Origin: Ilumatobacteraceae bacterium
GTDB taxonomy: Bacteria > Actinomycetota > Acidimicrobiia > Acidimicrobiales > Ilumatobacteraceae
Direction of reading: 5' to 3'
Assembly: GCA_024644465.1 (NCBI GenBank)
Contig: JAHEKY010000003.1
Coordinates: forward strand, 18,963 to 82,962
DNA: 64,000 nucleotides
Both the position numbers and the translations under genes were made by a program. The notes beneath the pieces are model-generated. The model did no database searches. It saw only the letters and a program-made list of their open reading frames with translations, and was not told the origin of the DNA. Of this stretch, positions 36,159 through 46,566 are shown piece by piece (position 1 is the first letter of the stretch; each line of letters begins with the position of its first letter).

Positions 36159-38816
36159 GTGTACCTCGTGCTGCCCCCCGGGGCGGCGGCGGAGACGCTG
36201 CGCGTGCTCGCCCCGGCCATCGGCGTCGGTGCAATCCTGATCGGCGTCGCGGCCAACGAGCCGCGACGATCCGGTGGCTGGTCGATGTTCGTCGTGGCCT
36301 TCGTGATGGAGGCGATCGGCGCACTGATCTGGTCGACCCGGCACTTCGCCGGTGATGTGACCTATCCCTCGGTGATCGAGCTGTTCCGGGCGGTCGCCGC
36401 GTTGTTCCTCCTGGCCGGTGTCGTCCGGATGAGCCGTGACGACCAGGGTGAGTCCGACGCGTTCGGCACGATCGAGACGGCGATCGTGGCAATCGCGTCC
36501 GGTGTCGGTGTGTGGCTGCTCGTCATCGAGCCGTACGTCTCCGAGCGCTCGCTGGCATTCGGTCAGAAGGCGTGGGCGATCCTCATCCCGCTGATCGGCG
36601 CGCTGTCGCTCGCGGTCGGCGTCCGCTTCGCCGCGCAGAGCCGCTTCCGGGAGCGGTCACCGCGGCTGATCGCGATCGGCCTGGGCGTGACCGTCCTCGC
36701 CGACGCGCTCCGGAGCTTCTTCGAACTCCGCGAACGCTACGGGCCGGGTGGGTTCGTCGCCGCCCTGACGATCCTCGCACCACTGCTCCTCGCCGCCGCG
36801 GCGCTCGACGAGTCGATGGCGCCGCGCAACCGCCCGGTCGTCGAGGCCGCGGGCTTCGGAAGGGTCGTCGGGCTCAGCGTCGCCGCGCTCACGCCGTTGA
36901 CCGTCCTGTTCGCGCTGACGGTCACCGACCTCGGCTCGAGGATGACGCGCGTCGTCGCCGCTGTCTCGGCGATGATCGTCGTCGTGCTCGCACTCGCGCG
37001 GATGTGGGGTCTCGTCGCGACCGTGCGGGCGCTGACGGAGCGCCGCGGCCAGGACCGTCTCGCCGCGATGGTCGAGCACTCCAGCGATGTCGTGATGCTC
37101 GTCGACGACGACGGCGACATCCGCTACGCCAGCCCCGGTCTCACGAGCACGCTCGGCCACCGCGCGTCCGACTGGATCAGCCGTCCGATGATCGACCTCG
37201 TCGTCAACGACGACCGCGCCGCCGCCGAGCAGCAACTCCAGAACCTGATCGGGCTCGGCTCGGGCGGCACCGTGAAGTTCGAAGCGAGCCTCGTTCGGGT
37301 CGACGGTCAGCGGCGCAGGATGGAGGCGACGATCGCCAACCTGATCGGCGGCGAGGCGGTCGACGGCATCGTCGCCACGTTCCGCGACGTGACCGAGCAG
37401 CGCGACCTCGAGAACCAGCTCAGTCACCGCGCGTTCCACGACGAATTGACCGGTCTCGCCAACCGCGCGCTGTTCCTCGACCGGATGGACCACGCGTTGC
37501 GGATCACCCGCCTCGACACCGATCCGGTCGTCGTCCTGTTCGTCGACCTCGACGACTTCAAGTCGGTCAACGACGCGCTCGGTCACGCGGTCGGCGACCA
37601 GCTGTTGCGGCACATCGCCGGCCGCATCAAGACGACCGCCGGCAGCGGTGACACCCCCGCCCGTCTCGGCGGCGACGAGTTCGCGATCCTGCTGGAGGAC
37701 CGCGGAGGTGTCGAACGAGCGCTGCACATGGCCGAGTCGCTGCTCGATCTGCTGCGCGAGCCCGTGTCGCTCGGTGGCTACGACCTCACGGTGCTCGCGA
37801 GCGTCGGCGTCGCCGTTGCCGCACAGGGGATGTCGACGTCGAGCCTGCTGCGCGATGCCGACATCGCGATGTACGAGGCGAAGCGCGCGGGGAAGGGACA
37901 GATCAAGATCTTCGACCCGGCGATGCGACTGAGCGCGACGACCCACCTCGAGTACCGGAGCGACCTCGCCAACGCGATCAACACCGGCCAGCTGCGCTTG
38001 ATCTTCCAGCCCCAGGTCGACTTGCGCACCGGCGAGGTGATCGGCGCCGAAGCCCTCGTGCGCTGGCGGCATCCCGAGCGGGGCGACGTCAACCCGACCG
38101 AGTTCATCCCGATCGCAGAGCGCTCCGGATTGATCAATGGGATCGGCGAGTGGATCATCGACGAGAGCGTCCGGATCGCGAAGACGTGGCAACGCAGCGG
38201 CCCGCGCGCGATGAGCGTGAACGTGTCCGCAGTGCAACTGCGCAACCCGTCCTTCGTCGCACAGGTCTCGGCCGCGCTCCGGAGGTACGACCTCGATCCC
38301 CGACAACTGACACTCGAGATCACCGAGACCGTGCTCGTCGACGAGATCGAGGCCGCCTCGGGTGTGCTCGCCGACCTCCGCGGCCTCGGCGTCCGCATCG
38401 CGATCGACGACTTCGGCACCGGGTACTGCTCGCTGTCGTATCTGCAGCGGTTCCCGGTCGACGTCGTCAAGATCGACAAGCAGTTCGTCGACGAGCTCGG
38501 CGGCGACCCCCGGAGTTCGAGCCTCGCCCAGATGATCCTGCAGATGACGTCGAGCCTCGAGGTCCTCAGCGTCGCCGAGGGCATCGAGCGCCCGGAACAG
38601 CTGGTCGTGCTGCGCCGGATGGGCTGCGACGTGGGACAGGGCTTCCTGCTCTCGCGGCCACTGGAGGCCGACGTCATCATGGAGCGGTTCGGTCTCGTGT
38701 TCCCGCCGCCGCTCGGCACGCGCGCGGGTGCGCCGCCTCCGCCGCCCCCGATGCAGCCACCGAACCCACCGAGGGAGTCGGCGGACGTCGCGATCCAGAC
38801 GCCGTCGATGAACTGA
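36159..38816 (+). CDS. Membrane PAS-GGDEF-EAL protein (cyclic-di-GMP synthesis and breakdown)
   Basis: Bifunctional-looking c-di-GMP enzyme. Several membrane helices fill roughly residues 1-290, then a PAS domain (EHSSDVVMLVDDDGDIRYAS), GGDEF (RLGGDEFAILL near residue 505) and EAL (AEALVRWRHP near residue 631). The EAL domain also has DDFGTGYCSLSYL, KIDKQFV and AEGIE, so both active sites look intact. The inhibitory RxxD upstream of GGDEF is absent (GSGD). A Pro-rich tail ends the protein. Translation may start upstream at CTG 36078, overlapping patA, which would complete the first membrane helix. Confidence 0.9.
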   Translation: MYLVLPPGAAAETLRVLAPAIGVGAILIGVAANEPRRSGGWSMFVVAFVMEAIGALIWSTRHFAGDVTYPSVIELFRAVAALFLLAGVVRMSRDDQGESDAFGTIETAIVAIASGVGVWLLVIEPYVSERSLAFGQKAWAILIPLIGALSLAVGVRFAAQSRFRERSPRLIAIGLGVTVLADALRSFFELRERYGPGGFVAALTILAPLLLAAAALDESMAPRNRPVVEAAGFGRVVGLSVAALTPLTVLFALTVTDLGSRMTRVVAAVSAMIVVVLALARMWGLVATVRALTERRGQDRLAAMVEHSSDVVMLVDDDGDIRYASPGLTSTLGHRASDWISRPMIDLVVNDDRAAAEQQLQNLIGLGSGGTVKFEASLVRVDGQRRRMEATIANLIGGEAVDGIVATFRDVTEQRDLENQLSHRAFHDELTGLANRALFLDRMDHALRITRLDTDPVVVLFVDLDDFKSVNDALGHAVGDQLLRHIAGRIKTTAGSGDTPARLGGDEFAILLEDRGGVERALHMAESLLDLLREPVSLGGYDLTVLASVGVAVAAQGMSTSSLLRDADIAMYEAKRAGKGQIKIFDPAMRLSATTHLEYRSDLANAINTGQLRLIFQPQVDLRTGEVIGAEALVRWRHPERGDVNPTEFIPIAERSGLINGIGEWIIDESVRIAKTWQRSGPRAMSVNVSAVQLRNPSFVAQVSAALRRYDLDPRQLTLEITETVLVDEIEAASGVLADLRGLGVRIAIDDFGTGYCSLSYLQRFPVDVVKIDKQFVDELGGDPRSSSLAQMILQMTSSLEVLSVAEGIERPEQLVVLRRMGCDVGQGFLLSRPLEADVIMERFGLVFPPPLGTRAGAPPPPPPMQPPNPPRESADVAIQTPSMN

Positions 38817-38843
38817 GCCTGCCCGGTCCGGCCGGCTGTCGGC

Positions 38844-38849
38844 TAGACA
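38844..38849 (+). promoter_or_regulatory. -10 element for leaderless pimA
   Basis: TAGACA ends seven bases before the GTG start of pimA. The last base departs from the TANNNT pattern. Confidence 0.4.
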
Positions 38850-38856
38850 TTGCGCG

Positions 38857-39951
38857 GTGGGACCTCCGTTGCGTGTCGGCCTGCTGTGTCCGTACAGCCT
38901 GACGATCTTCGGCGGCGTGCAGATGCAGGTGCTCGCCCTCGCCCGTGAGTTGCGCTCGCGAGGGATCGAGGCACGCGTGCTCGGCCCGTGCGACGGGCCG
39001 CCTCCGGCGAGCTTCGTCACGCCGCTCGGCAACTCGCTGCCGACCGCCGCGAACGGATCGATTGCGCCGCTCGCACCCGACCCGCCAGCGGTCCTGCGTA
39101 CGATCCGGGCGCTCAACGACGAGGACTTCGACGTGCTGCACCTGCACGAGCCACTGGCCCCGGGGCCGACGCTGACATCGGTCGTCCTGCACCGGGCGCC
39201 GACCGTCGGCACGTTCCACGCCGCCGGGTCGTCCAGCAGCTATCGCTTGCTCAACCCACTGCTGCGGCGGCTGATCAAGCGCATCGATCACGGCGTCGTC
39301 GTGTCGAAGGATGCCCTTGCGCTCGTCCAGGCACATTTCGGGGTCGACTACGAGGTGCTGTTCAACGCGGTGGAGATCAAGGTGATCCGCTCGATCCCGC
39401 CGATCCCGACCGCTCGCCGAACCGTGTTCTTCTGCGGTCGCCACGAGGAGCGCAAGGGGTTGCGGATCCTGATCGATGCGTTCGAGACGATGCCCGCCGA
39501 CGTCGATCTGCTGATCGCCAGCGACGGGCCCGACACGGCCGAGCTGATGCGTCACACCGCGCACGACCCGCGTGTGCACTGGCTCGGCCGGATCACAGAT
39601 CGCGAGAAGTTCGCCCGGCTCCGCGGCGCCGACGTGTTCTGCGCGCCGTCGCTCGGTGGCGAGTCGTTCGGCATCGTGCTGATCGAGGCGATGGCAGCGG
39701 GTACGACCGTCGTCGCGAGCGACCTGCCCGGCTATCGCAACGTCGCCACCGACGGCGAGGACGCGCTGTTGACCGCGCCGGGATCGGTCGGCGACCTCGC
39801 CGGGGCGCTGCGCCGCGTGCTCGACGACGACGCGCTCGCGGCCGGTCTGCGCCGGACCGGCTCCGCGCGCGCCGAACAGTTCGCGATGACAGCGCTGGCT
39901 GATCGTTACGTCGAGATCTACGAGGGGCTCCGCGGCGCTACGGGCCGCTGA
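38857..39951 (+). CDS. pimA: Phosphatidylinositol alpha-mannosyltransferase PimA
   Basis: GT4 enzyme that adds the first mannose from GDP-mannose to phosphatidylinositol at the inner membrane face. The 364-residue protein has the GGVQMQVLALARELRSRG N-terminal loop, GTFHAAGSSS, FCGRHEERKGLRILIDAF and the GT4 E-x7-E motif in GGESFGIVLIEAMAAG near residue 275. Its place after pgsA and patA fits pimA of mycobacteria and argues for phosphatidylinositol mannosides in this organism. Confidence 0.9.
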   Translation: MGPPLRVGLLCPYSLTIFGGVQMQVLALARELRSRGIEARVLGPCDGPPPASFVTPLGNSLPTAANGSIAPLAPDPPAVLRTIRALNDEDFDVLHLHEPLAPGPTLTSVVLHRAPTVGTFHAAGSSSSYRLLNPLLRRLIKRIDHGVVVSKDALALVQAHFGVDYEVLFNAVEIKVIRSIPPIPTARRTVFFCGRHEERKGLRILIDAFETMPADVDLLIASDGPDTAELMRHTAHDPRVHWLGRITDREKFARLRGADVFCAPSLGGESFGIVLIEAMAAGTTVVASDLPGYRNVATDGEDALLTAPGSVGDLAGALRRVLDDDALAAGLRRTGSARAEQFAMTALADRYVEIYEGLRGATGR

Positions 39952-40000
39952 GCTCCCGGCGAAACCCGATCACATCGCCGCCGGTCAACCGGGCTCCCCG

Positions 40001-40006
40001 TACACT
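40001..40006 (+). promoter_or_regulatory. -10 element for leaderless lemA
   Basis: TACACT ends six bases before the lemA ATG at 40013. Confidence 0.55.
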
Positions 40007-40012
40007 GACGCC

Positions 40013-40564
40013 ATGTTTCTCATCATCGTGGTCGTCATCGTGGCGATCCTGCTCCTCGCCGCCATCCTTGCGTACAACGGCCTCATCCGTCGCCGGAACC
40101 AGATCGAGAACGCCTGGTCACAGATCGACGTGCAGCTCAAGCGCCGTCTCGATCTGATCCCGAACCTCGTCGAGACGGTCAAGGGCTACGCCGCCCACGA
40201 GCGCGAGACGCTCGAGGCCGTGATCGCCGCGCGCAACGCTGCGATCGAAGCGCCGGACACACCGGCGGGCCAGGAGGGCGCGAACGACATGCTGAGCGGT
40301 GCGCTGCGCAAGCTGTTCGCACTCAGTGAGGCGTATCCGGATCTCAAGGCGAACCAGAACTTCCTGGCCCTGCAGGAGGAGTTGACGGCGACCGAGGGCC
40401 GCGTCGCGTACTCGCGCCAGTTCTACAACGACAGCGTCCTCGACTACAACAACAAGCTCGAGCAGTTCCCGACCGTGTTCTTCGCGCGGGTGATGAAGTT
40501 CGAGCGCCGGGAGTACTTCCAGGCCGAGGAGTCGGCACGCACCGCACCGACGGTCGAGTTCTGA
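40013..40564 (+). CDS. lemA: LemA family protein
   Basis: Membrane-anchored helical protein of unclear function. One N-terminal hydrophobic helix (residues 2-23) is followed by the LemA signature NQIENAWSQIDVQLKRRLDL and IPNLVETVKGYAAHE. The C-terminal FYNDSVLDYNNKLEQFP and FERREYFQAEE are also typical. It is complete at 183 residues. It precedes htpX by 15 bases, a common pairing. Confidence 0.94.
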   Translation: MFLIIVVVIVAILLLAAILAYNGLIRRRNQIENAWSQIDVQLKRRLDLIPNLVETVKGYAAHERETLEAVIAARNAAIEAPDTPAGQEGANDMLSGALRKLFALSEAYPDLKANQNFLALQEELTATEGRVAYSRQFYNDSVLDYNNKLEQFPTVFFARVMKFERREYFQAEESARTAPTVEF

Positions 40565-40579
40565 TCCCGTCGTCCGCTG

Positions 40580-41485
40580 ATGTATGAACTGATCCGTTCG
40601 AACAAACGCCGCAGCATCGCACTCGTCGCCGCCTTCGTCGTCGTCGTCGCCCTGGTCGGCGCTGCGATCGGCCTGGTCGTCGGCAACGGGATCGCATTCA
40701 CGGTCGTCGCCCTCGTGTTCAGCGGGGCCGTTGCGTTCGCGTCCTACTGGAAGGCCGACAAGATCGCGCTGGCGGTCAGTCGCGCGAAGCCCGCGTCCGA
40801 GCAGGAGTACGCGCGGCTGCACAACCTCGTCGAGGGCCTGTGCATCGCCGGAGGGCTCCCCAAGCCGGGCGTGTACGTGATCGACGACCCGGCGCCGAAC
40901 GCGTTCGCCACCGGCCGCAACCCCGACCATGCCGCGATCGCCGTCACGACCGGGCTGCTCGAGATCATGAACCGCGTCGAACTCGAAGGCGTGATCGCCC
41001 ACGAACTCGGCCACATCCGCAACTACGACATCCTCGTGTCGACCCTCGCGGTCACGATGGTCGGCGCCGTTGCGCTGCTCGCCGACGGTGCGATCCGGTT
41101 GATGTGGTGGAACGGCGGCCGGGTGTCACGTTCGGGTGACCGCGGCAACCACAACAACCCGTTGGCACTGCTCGGGTTCGCATTGCTGATCGTCGCGCCG
41201 CTGATCGCGCGGGCGATGCAAGCCGCGATCTCGCGGCGTCGTGAGACCCTCGCCGACGTCAGCGCCTGCCAGCTCACGCGATATCCGCCCGGGCTCATCT
41301 CGGCGCTCGAGAAACTGCAGGCAGACACGACGGTGACGCACAGTGCGTCGACAGCTACGGCACACTTGTGGATCGAACAGCCGATGAGTGGTGTCGGGGA
41401 CGGCGGCCGACTCGGAGGGGTTCACAAGATGTTCGACACCCACCCCCCGCTCGATGAGCGCATCGCATTGTTGAGAGAACTCTGA
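40580..41485 (+). CDS. htpX: M48-family zinc metalloprotease HtpX-like
   Basis: Membrane protease for quality control of membrane proteins. Two hydrophobic helices (residues 13-55) precede the zinc site VIAHELGHIRNYDI (HExxH) near residue 142. Two more helices follow, and the third-ligand region is RRRETLADVSACQLTRYP. The C-terminal THPPLDERIALLREL is typical of HtpX. It is complete at 301 residues and ends TGATG with the DUF3048 gene. Confidence 0.93.
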   Translation: MYELIRSNKRRSIALVAAFVVVVALVGAAIGLVVGNGIAFTVVALVFSGAVAFASYWKADKIALAVSRAKPASEQEYARLHNLVEGLCIAGGLPKPGVYVIDDPAPNAFATGRNPDHAAIAVTTGLLEIMNRVELEGVIAHELGHIRNYDILVSTLAVTMVGAVALLADGAIRLMWWNGGRVSRSGDRGNHNNPLALLGFALLIVAPLIARAMQAAISRRRETLADVSACQLTRYPPGLISALEKLQADTTVTHSASTATAHLWIEQPMSGVGDGGRLGGVHKMFDTHPPLDERIALLREL

Positions 41486-42597
41486 TGACCATCAAGTCCG
41501 CTGTGGCCGGTCTGGCCGCCGCCGCACTCATCGCCGCTGCATGCAGTGGCGGCAGTGACGAGGCCGAGACGACCGAACCATCGACGACCACGTCGACGTC
41601 GACCACCACGTCGACGACCACGACGACCACCACGACCACGGTCGCGCCGCCGACGACGGAGCTGCCGCCGCCGACGACGCTGCCCCCGGTGATCCGCCAG
41701 CCGCTGACGGGCGACCCGCTCGACGACGAGGACGAGATCATCGCTCGCGCCGCGCTCGCCGTGAAGATCGACAACCATCAGTCGTCGCGCCGCAACCACA
41801 CCGGCCTCGCCGTCGCCGACATCGTGTACGAGGAGAAGGTCGAGGGCGGACTGACCCGGTTCGCCGCGGTGTTCCACTCCCGCGATGCCGATCCGGTGGG
41901 CCCGATCCGCTCGGGGCGTTCGCAGGATGTCGCGTTGCTCAGCTCCTACAACCAGCCGTTGTTCGCCTGGAGTGGGGGCAACGCGGGCGTGACGCGTCTG
42001 ATCAGGGACTCGTTCCTGGTCGATCTCAACTTCCAGTTCAACACGGGGAGCTACTACCGGGGCCCGGGCGGATCACCGCACAACGTGTACAGCAGCACCG
42101 ATTCGCTGTACCGGCTGACGCCCGACGATCATCCGGGCGCGCCGCCGGAGCAGTTCGAGTACGTCCGCGACGCCGAGGTGTTCGAGGGCGAGCCGGCGAC
42201 CGAGATCGACCTGCGGATCGGCGACATCGACATCTCGTGGGTGTGGAACGACGGCCGCTACGAGCGTTCACAGGAAGGCGCCGAGCACGTCGACAAGACG
42301 TACGGCCGGATCGTCGCGGACAACATCGTCGTGATGGTCGTCGAGTACAAGCCGAGTCAGATCGACGCCCGTAGCCCCGAAGCGCAGACGATCGGCAACG
42401 GCCCGGTCTTCGTCTTCAGCAACGGCCAGGTCGTCGAGGGCCGCTGGACGCGCGAGCTGGAGATCTACACGGTGGTCCTCGAAGACGAGCGGGGCGATCC
42501 GATCAAGCTCACGCCGGGTCAGACCTGGGTCGAGCTTGCCGAGGCGGTGCCGTCGGGCGACATCGCCAATCCCGACGTGAACCTCAGCTATTCCTGA
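41485..42597 (+). CDS. DUF3048-family (YerB-like) lipoprotein
   Basis: Secreted lipoprotein of unknown biochemical role. The signal peptide ends in the lipobox LIAAAC, giving Cys at residue 20. A Thr-rich linker (long TTTSTS stretches, about residues 30-56) follows, then the DUF3048 domain: [51 protein letters not shown] and [10 protein letters not shown]. The C-terminal lobe has [19 protein letters not shown]. The ATG overlaps the htpX stop. LspA at 17393 would process it. Confidence 0.9.
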   Translation: MTIKSAVAGLAAAALIAAACSGGSDEAETTEPSTTTSTSTTTSTTTTTTTTTVAPPTTELPPPTTLPPVIRQPLTGDPLDDEDEIIARAALAVKIDNHQSSRRNHTGLAVADIVYEEKVEGGLTRFAAVFHSRDADPVGPIRSGRSQDVALLSSYNQPLFAWSGGNAGVTRLIRDSFLVDLNFQFNTGSYYRGPGGSPHNVYSSTDSLYRLTPDDHPGAPPEQFEYVRDAEVFEGEPATEIDLRIGDIDISWVWNDGRYERSQEGAEHVDKTYGRIVADNIVVMVVEYKPSQIDARSPEAQTIGNGPVFVFSNGQVVEGRWTRELEIYTVVLEDERGDPIKLTPGQTWVELAEAVPSGDIANPDVNLSYS

Positions 42598-42619
42598 CCG
42601 GTCGCCGGGTCGGCGAAAG

Positions 42620-42625
42620 TACGCT
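42620..42625 (+). promoter_or_regulatory. -10 element for leaderless pdxS
   Basis: TACGCT ends six bases before the pdxS ATG at 42632. Confidence 0.55.
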
Positions 42626-42631
42626 GGCCCC

Positions 42632-43487
<856 letters not shown>

Positions 43488-43516
<29 letters not shown>

Positions 43517-44099
43517 ACTGTCCGGCCGCGGCCCGCTCGTCGGCGTCCTCGCACTGCAGGGTGCGTTCGCCGCGCACGAGCAGCGCCTGACGGCGCTCGG
43601 CGCCGCCTCGCAAGCGGTCCGGACCCCGGACGAACTCGCGCTGGTCGACGCGCTCGTGCTGCCGGGCGGGGAGAGCACGACGATGTCGATGCTGCTCACG
43701 ACGAGCGGCCTGTTCGACCCGCTGAAGGGCCGGCTCGCCGACGGCATGCCCGTGTTCGGGACGTGCGCCGGGATGATCCTGTGTGCGACCGAGGTGCTCG
43801 ACGGCCGGCCCGACCAGCGCGGGTTCGACCTGATCGACATCACGGTCCGCCGCAACGGCTACGGGCGCCAGCTCGACAGCTTCGAGACCGACCTCGACGT
43901 CGCCGGTCTCGACGAGCCGTTCCACGCGGTGTTCATCCGTGCCCCGTACGTCGAGCGCGTCGGCGCCGAGGTCGAGGTCCTCGCGCGTCACGACGACGTG
44001 CCTGTCCTCGTGCGCGACGGAAGCTGTACCGTGGCGGCGTTCCATCCCGAGCTGACCAACGACACCCGTCTGCACGCGATGTTCATCGCCTCGTTGTGA
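43488..44099 (+). CDS. pdxT: Pyridoxal 5'-phosphate synthase glutaminase subunit PdxT
   Basis: Class I glutaminase that feeds ammonia to PdxS. From ATG 43488 it has 203 residues. [26 protein letters not shown], the nucleophile in [10 protein letters not shown] near residue 90, and the His/Glu pair in [14 protein letters not shown] are all present. The start inside pdxS implies translational coupling; no clear Shine-Dalgarno distinguishes it from a slightly later start. Confidence 0.95.
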
Positions 44100-44149
44100 A
44101 CGACGAGCACAAACCACGTCCCTGACTACCCGAGAACGCGGAGAGTTCC

Positions 44150-44896
44150 ATGTCCGGCCACTCCAAATGGGCAACGATCAAGCACAAGAAGGGCGCCGCC
44201 GACAAGGCGCGGGGCAAGTTGTTCGCCAAGCTCGCCCGCCAGATCGAGGTCGCCGCGAAGGGTGGGGGAGACGTCGACGCGAACCCGACGCTGCGCACCG
44301 CCGTCCAGAAGGCCAAGGCCGGCCGGATGACCAACGATGCGATCGAGCGAGCGATCAAACGGGGGACGGGCGACGCCGACGGCGGCACCTACGAGAGCAT
44401 CATGTACGAGGGGTACGCGCCCGGCGGTGTCGCCCTGATGATCGACGTGCTGACCGACAACCGCAACCGGACCGGCGCCGACATCCGCAACGTCTTCAGC
44501 AAACTCGGTGGGTCGATGGCCGAACCGGGGGCGGTGAGTTGGCAGTTCGCCCGCACCGGCGTGATCGTCGTGACCGGCGGCGTCGACGAGGAGGAGTTGA
44601 TGTCGATCGTGCTCGATGCAGGCGCCGACGACATGGCCGCGATGGCCGACGGGTTCCAGATCACGACCGACCCCTCCGTCGTGTACGACGTGAAAGCGGC
44701 GCTCGAGGAGGCGGGCATCGAGGTCGAGTCGGCTGACGCGCCGATGACGGCGGAGAACCTCGTCGAGGTGACCGACCCGAAGGACGCGAAGGCGATTCTG
44801 CGGATCCTGGAGGCGTTGGAGGACAACGACGACGTCCAGGACGTGTTCTCGAACTTCGACATGGCGGACGAGTTGATGGCGGAGGCCGCATCGTGA
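44150..44896 (+). CDS. yebC: YebC/TACO1-family translational/transcriptional regulator
   Basis: The 248-residue protein has the N-terminal SGHSKWATIKHKKGAADKAR, LFAKLARQIEVAAKGGG, the Arg-rich PKAKAGRMTND-type segment (here VQKAKAGRMTNDAIERAIK) and YEGYAPGGVALMID. Family members act either as transcription regulators or, in the YebC1/TACO1 branch, in easing ribosome stalling on proline stretches; the branch cannot be decided here. A GGAGAG Shine-Dalgarno precedes the ATG. It stands upstream of ruvC, separated by bcp, a common context. Confidence 0.94.
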   Translation: MSGHSKWATIKHKKGAADKARGKLFAKLARQIEVAAKGGGDVDANPTLRTAVQKAKAGRMTNDAIERAIKRGTGDADGGTYESIMYEGYAPGGVALMIDVLTDNRNRTGADIRNVFSKLGGSMAEPGAVSWQFARTGVIVVTGGVDEEELMSIVLDAGADDMAAMADGFQITTDPSVVYDVKAALEEAGIEVESADAPMTAENLVEVTDPKDAKAILRILEALEDNDDVQDVFSNFDMADELMAEAAS

Positions 44897-45348
44897 ACGT
44901 CGGCGTCGGCGATCGCGCCCCCGACTTCACGTTGCCCGGCACCGGCGGGCGGGACTACTCGCTCGACGAATTCGCCGGACATCCGCTGGTGATCGCGTTC
45001 TACCCGGGCGACGACACACCGGTGTGCACGAAGCAACTGAACAGCTACAACGACGACCTCGACCAGTTCACCGAGCTCGATGCGCAGATCGTCGGGATCT
45101 CGGCGCAGGACGTGTCGAGCCACGAGGCGTTCGCGGGCAAGCACGGTTTCGAGTTCCCACTGCTCGCCGACCCGAACAAGGTGGTCGCTGCGGCGTATGG
45201 CACGTTGGGCCCGCTGGGCTATCCCCGTCGAAGCGTGTTCATCGTCGACGGGTCGGGGATCATCCGCTACGCGCACCGTGCGATCGCCGGCCTCACGTTC
45301 CGCCCGGTCAAGGAGCTCGTGGCAGAACTCGAGCGGCTGGACCACTGA
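44893..45348 (+). CDS. bcp: Thiol peroxidase of the Bcp/PrxQ (AhpC/TSA) family
   Basis: Cytoplasmic peroxiredoxin reducing peroxides. The 151-residue protein has GDRAPDFTLPGTGG and the peroxidatic cysteine in DDTPVCTKQLNSY near residue 42. There is no second cysteine five residues later, so it looks like a one-Cys type, possibly resolved by mycothiol given mshC here (inference). LADPNKVVAAAYG follows. Its GTG start overlaps the yebC stop (GTGA). Confidence 0.9.
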   Translation: MNVGVGDRAPDFTLPGTGGRDYSLDEFAGHPLVIAFYPGDDTPVCTKQLNSYNDDLDQFTELDAQIVGISAQDVSSHEAFAGKHGFEFPLLADPNKVVAAAYGTLGPLGYPRRSVFIVDGSGIIRYAHRAIAGLTFRPVKELVAELERLDH

Positions 45349-45377
45349 GGGTCGCCCACGCCGGCCGGGCGATCGGG

Positions 45378-45383
45378 TACGGT
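45378..45383 (+). promoter_or_regulatory. -10 element for ruvC
   Basis: TACGGT ends eight bases before GTG 45392, supporting that start as leaderless. Confidence 0.45.
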
Positions 45384-45391
45384 ACGAACCT

Positions 45392-45976
45392 GTGTTCGCC
45401 AACAGTGCTGATTCGGCGTCGGGTGTGCGATCCCGCGTCCTCGGGATCGACCCCGGTCTCACCCGCTGCGGGTTCGCCGTGCTCGACGGGCGGGGCCACT
45501 CGTCGGCGAGCGCGGTGTCGATGGGCGTCATCCGCACGAAACCGACCGACGCGCTGCCGCAGCGCCTCGCCGTGCTGCGTACCGAGTTCGCGGCCCTGAT
45601 CGCCGAGTTCGAGCCGGATGTCGTCGCCGTCGAACAGGTCTTCTTCCAGACCAACGTCCGCACGGCGATGAGCGTCGGGCAGGCGAGCGGCCTGGCCCTC
45701 GCGGAAGCCGCCCTCGCCGGGTGCGTCGTGTTGCAGTACACGCCGAATCAGGTGAAGGACGCGGTGGCCGGCTGGGGTGGCGCCGACAAGCTCCAGGTCC
45801 AGAAGATGGTCCAGGCACGGCTCAAGCTGGCGACGTTGCCCACGCCGGCCGATGCCGCGGACGCCGCGGCGATCGCGCTGTGCCATCTCGCGATGTCGCC
45901 GATCGGCCGCCAGACCCGAGCGCTCAACGGCGACAGCATCCGCAGCCGCACCGCGCCATCGAGGCCACGCCGATGA
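45392..45976 (+). CDS. ruvC: Holliday junction resolvase RuvC
   Basis: Endonuclease that cuts Holliday junctions. The acidic active site is visible as GIDPGLTRCG, VVAVEQVFFQ and the C-terminal ADAADAAAIALCH. FFQTNVRTAMSVGQASG and the QVKDAVAGWGGADKLQV segment are family-typical. The start GTG 45392 (194 residues) is supported by the -10 eight bases upstream. GTG 45425 would begin right before RVLGIDPG and give the usual length of 183. The stop overlaps ruvA (ATGA). Confidence 0.93.
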   Translation: MFANSADSASGVRSRVLGIDPGLTRCGFAVLDGRGHSSASAVSMGVIRTKPTDALPQRLAVLRTEFAALIAEFEPDVVAVEQVFFQTNVRTAMSVGQASGLALAEAALAGCVVLQYTPNQVKDAVAGWGGADKLQVQKMVQARLKLATLPTPADAADAAAIALCHLAMSPIGRQTRALNGDSIRSRTAPSRPRR

Positions 45977-46566
45977 TCGGTTCGCTGCGGGGGCAGATCC
46001 TCGAACGGCATCTCGACGGGACCGTGCTGCTCGAGGTCGCGGGTGTCGGCTACCTCGTCACCGTGTCGCAGCGCTCGATTCCCGAACTCGAACCGGGGAG
46101 CAGCGCATTCCTGCTGATCCACCACCACATCCGCGAGGACGCCCAGACGCTGTTCGGGTTCACGTCGAGCGAGGACCGGTCGACGTTCCAGACCCTGATC
46201 ACGACCCACGGCGTCGGCCCGTCGCTGGCGATGGCGGTGCTCGCCACGCACCCGCCGGCTGCGCTGATCGACATCGTCGCGAGCAACGACGTCGCCGCGC
46301 TGCAGCTCGTGCCGAAGGTCGGCAAGAAGACCGCGGAACGGCTGATCGTCGAACTGAAGAACCGGCTCTCGCTCGACATCTTGGACCGCGGCGACGGCGG
46401 CGACGGGGGTGCGGGGTCGAGCGTCGCCGACGTGCGCGACGCCCTCACCGGCCTGGGCTACGGCAGCGACGAGATCCGCGCCGTGTTGCGGGAATTGCCG
46501 AGTGACGTCGACGCCGCGACGCTGCTGCGCGATGCTCTGAAGACCTTGGGAGCGAAACGTGCGTGA
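45973..46566 (+). CDS. ruvA: Holliday junction branch migration protein RuvA
   Basis: Tetrameric junction-binding protein that loads RuvB. The 197 residues begin [16 protein letters not shown] (OB domain). Helix-hairpin-helix motifs are around [14 protein letters not shown] and [18 protein letters not shown], and a flexible Gly/Asp linker leads to the C-terminal RuvB-binding domain ([20 protein letters not shown]). The ATG overlaps ruvC, and the end overlaps ruvB by eight bases. Confidence 0.95.
   Translation: MIGSLRGQILERHLDGTVLLEVAGVGYLVTVSQRSIPELEPGSSAFLLIHHHIREDAQTLFGFTSSEDRSTFQTLITTHGVGPSLAMAVLATHPPAALIDIVASNDVAALQLVPKVGKKTAERLIVELKNRLSLDILDRGDGGDGGAGSSVADVRDALTGLGYGSDEIRAVLRELPSDVDAATLLRDALKTLGAKRA

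Noticed and set aside
41570..41645. Thr-codon repeat in the DUF3048 gene as a possible CRISPR or slippery site
   Set aside because: It is a simple ACG/ACC coding run forming a lipoprotein linker directly after the lipobox.
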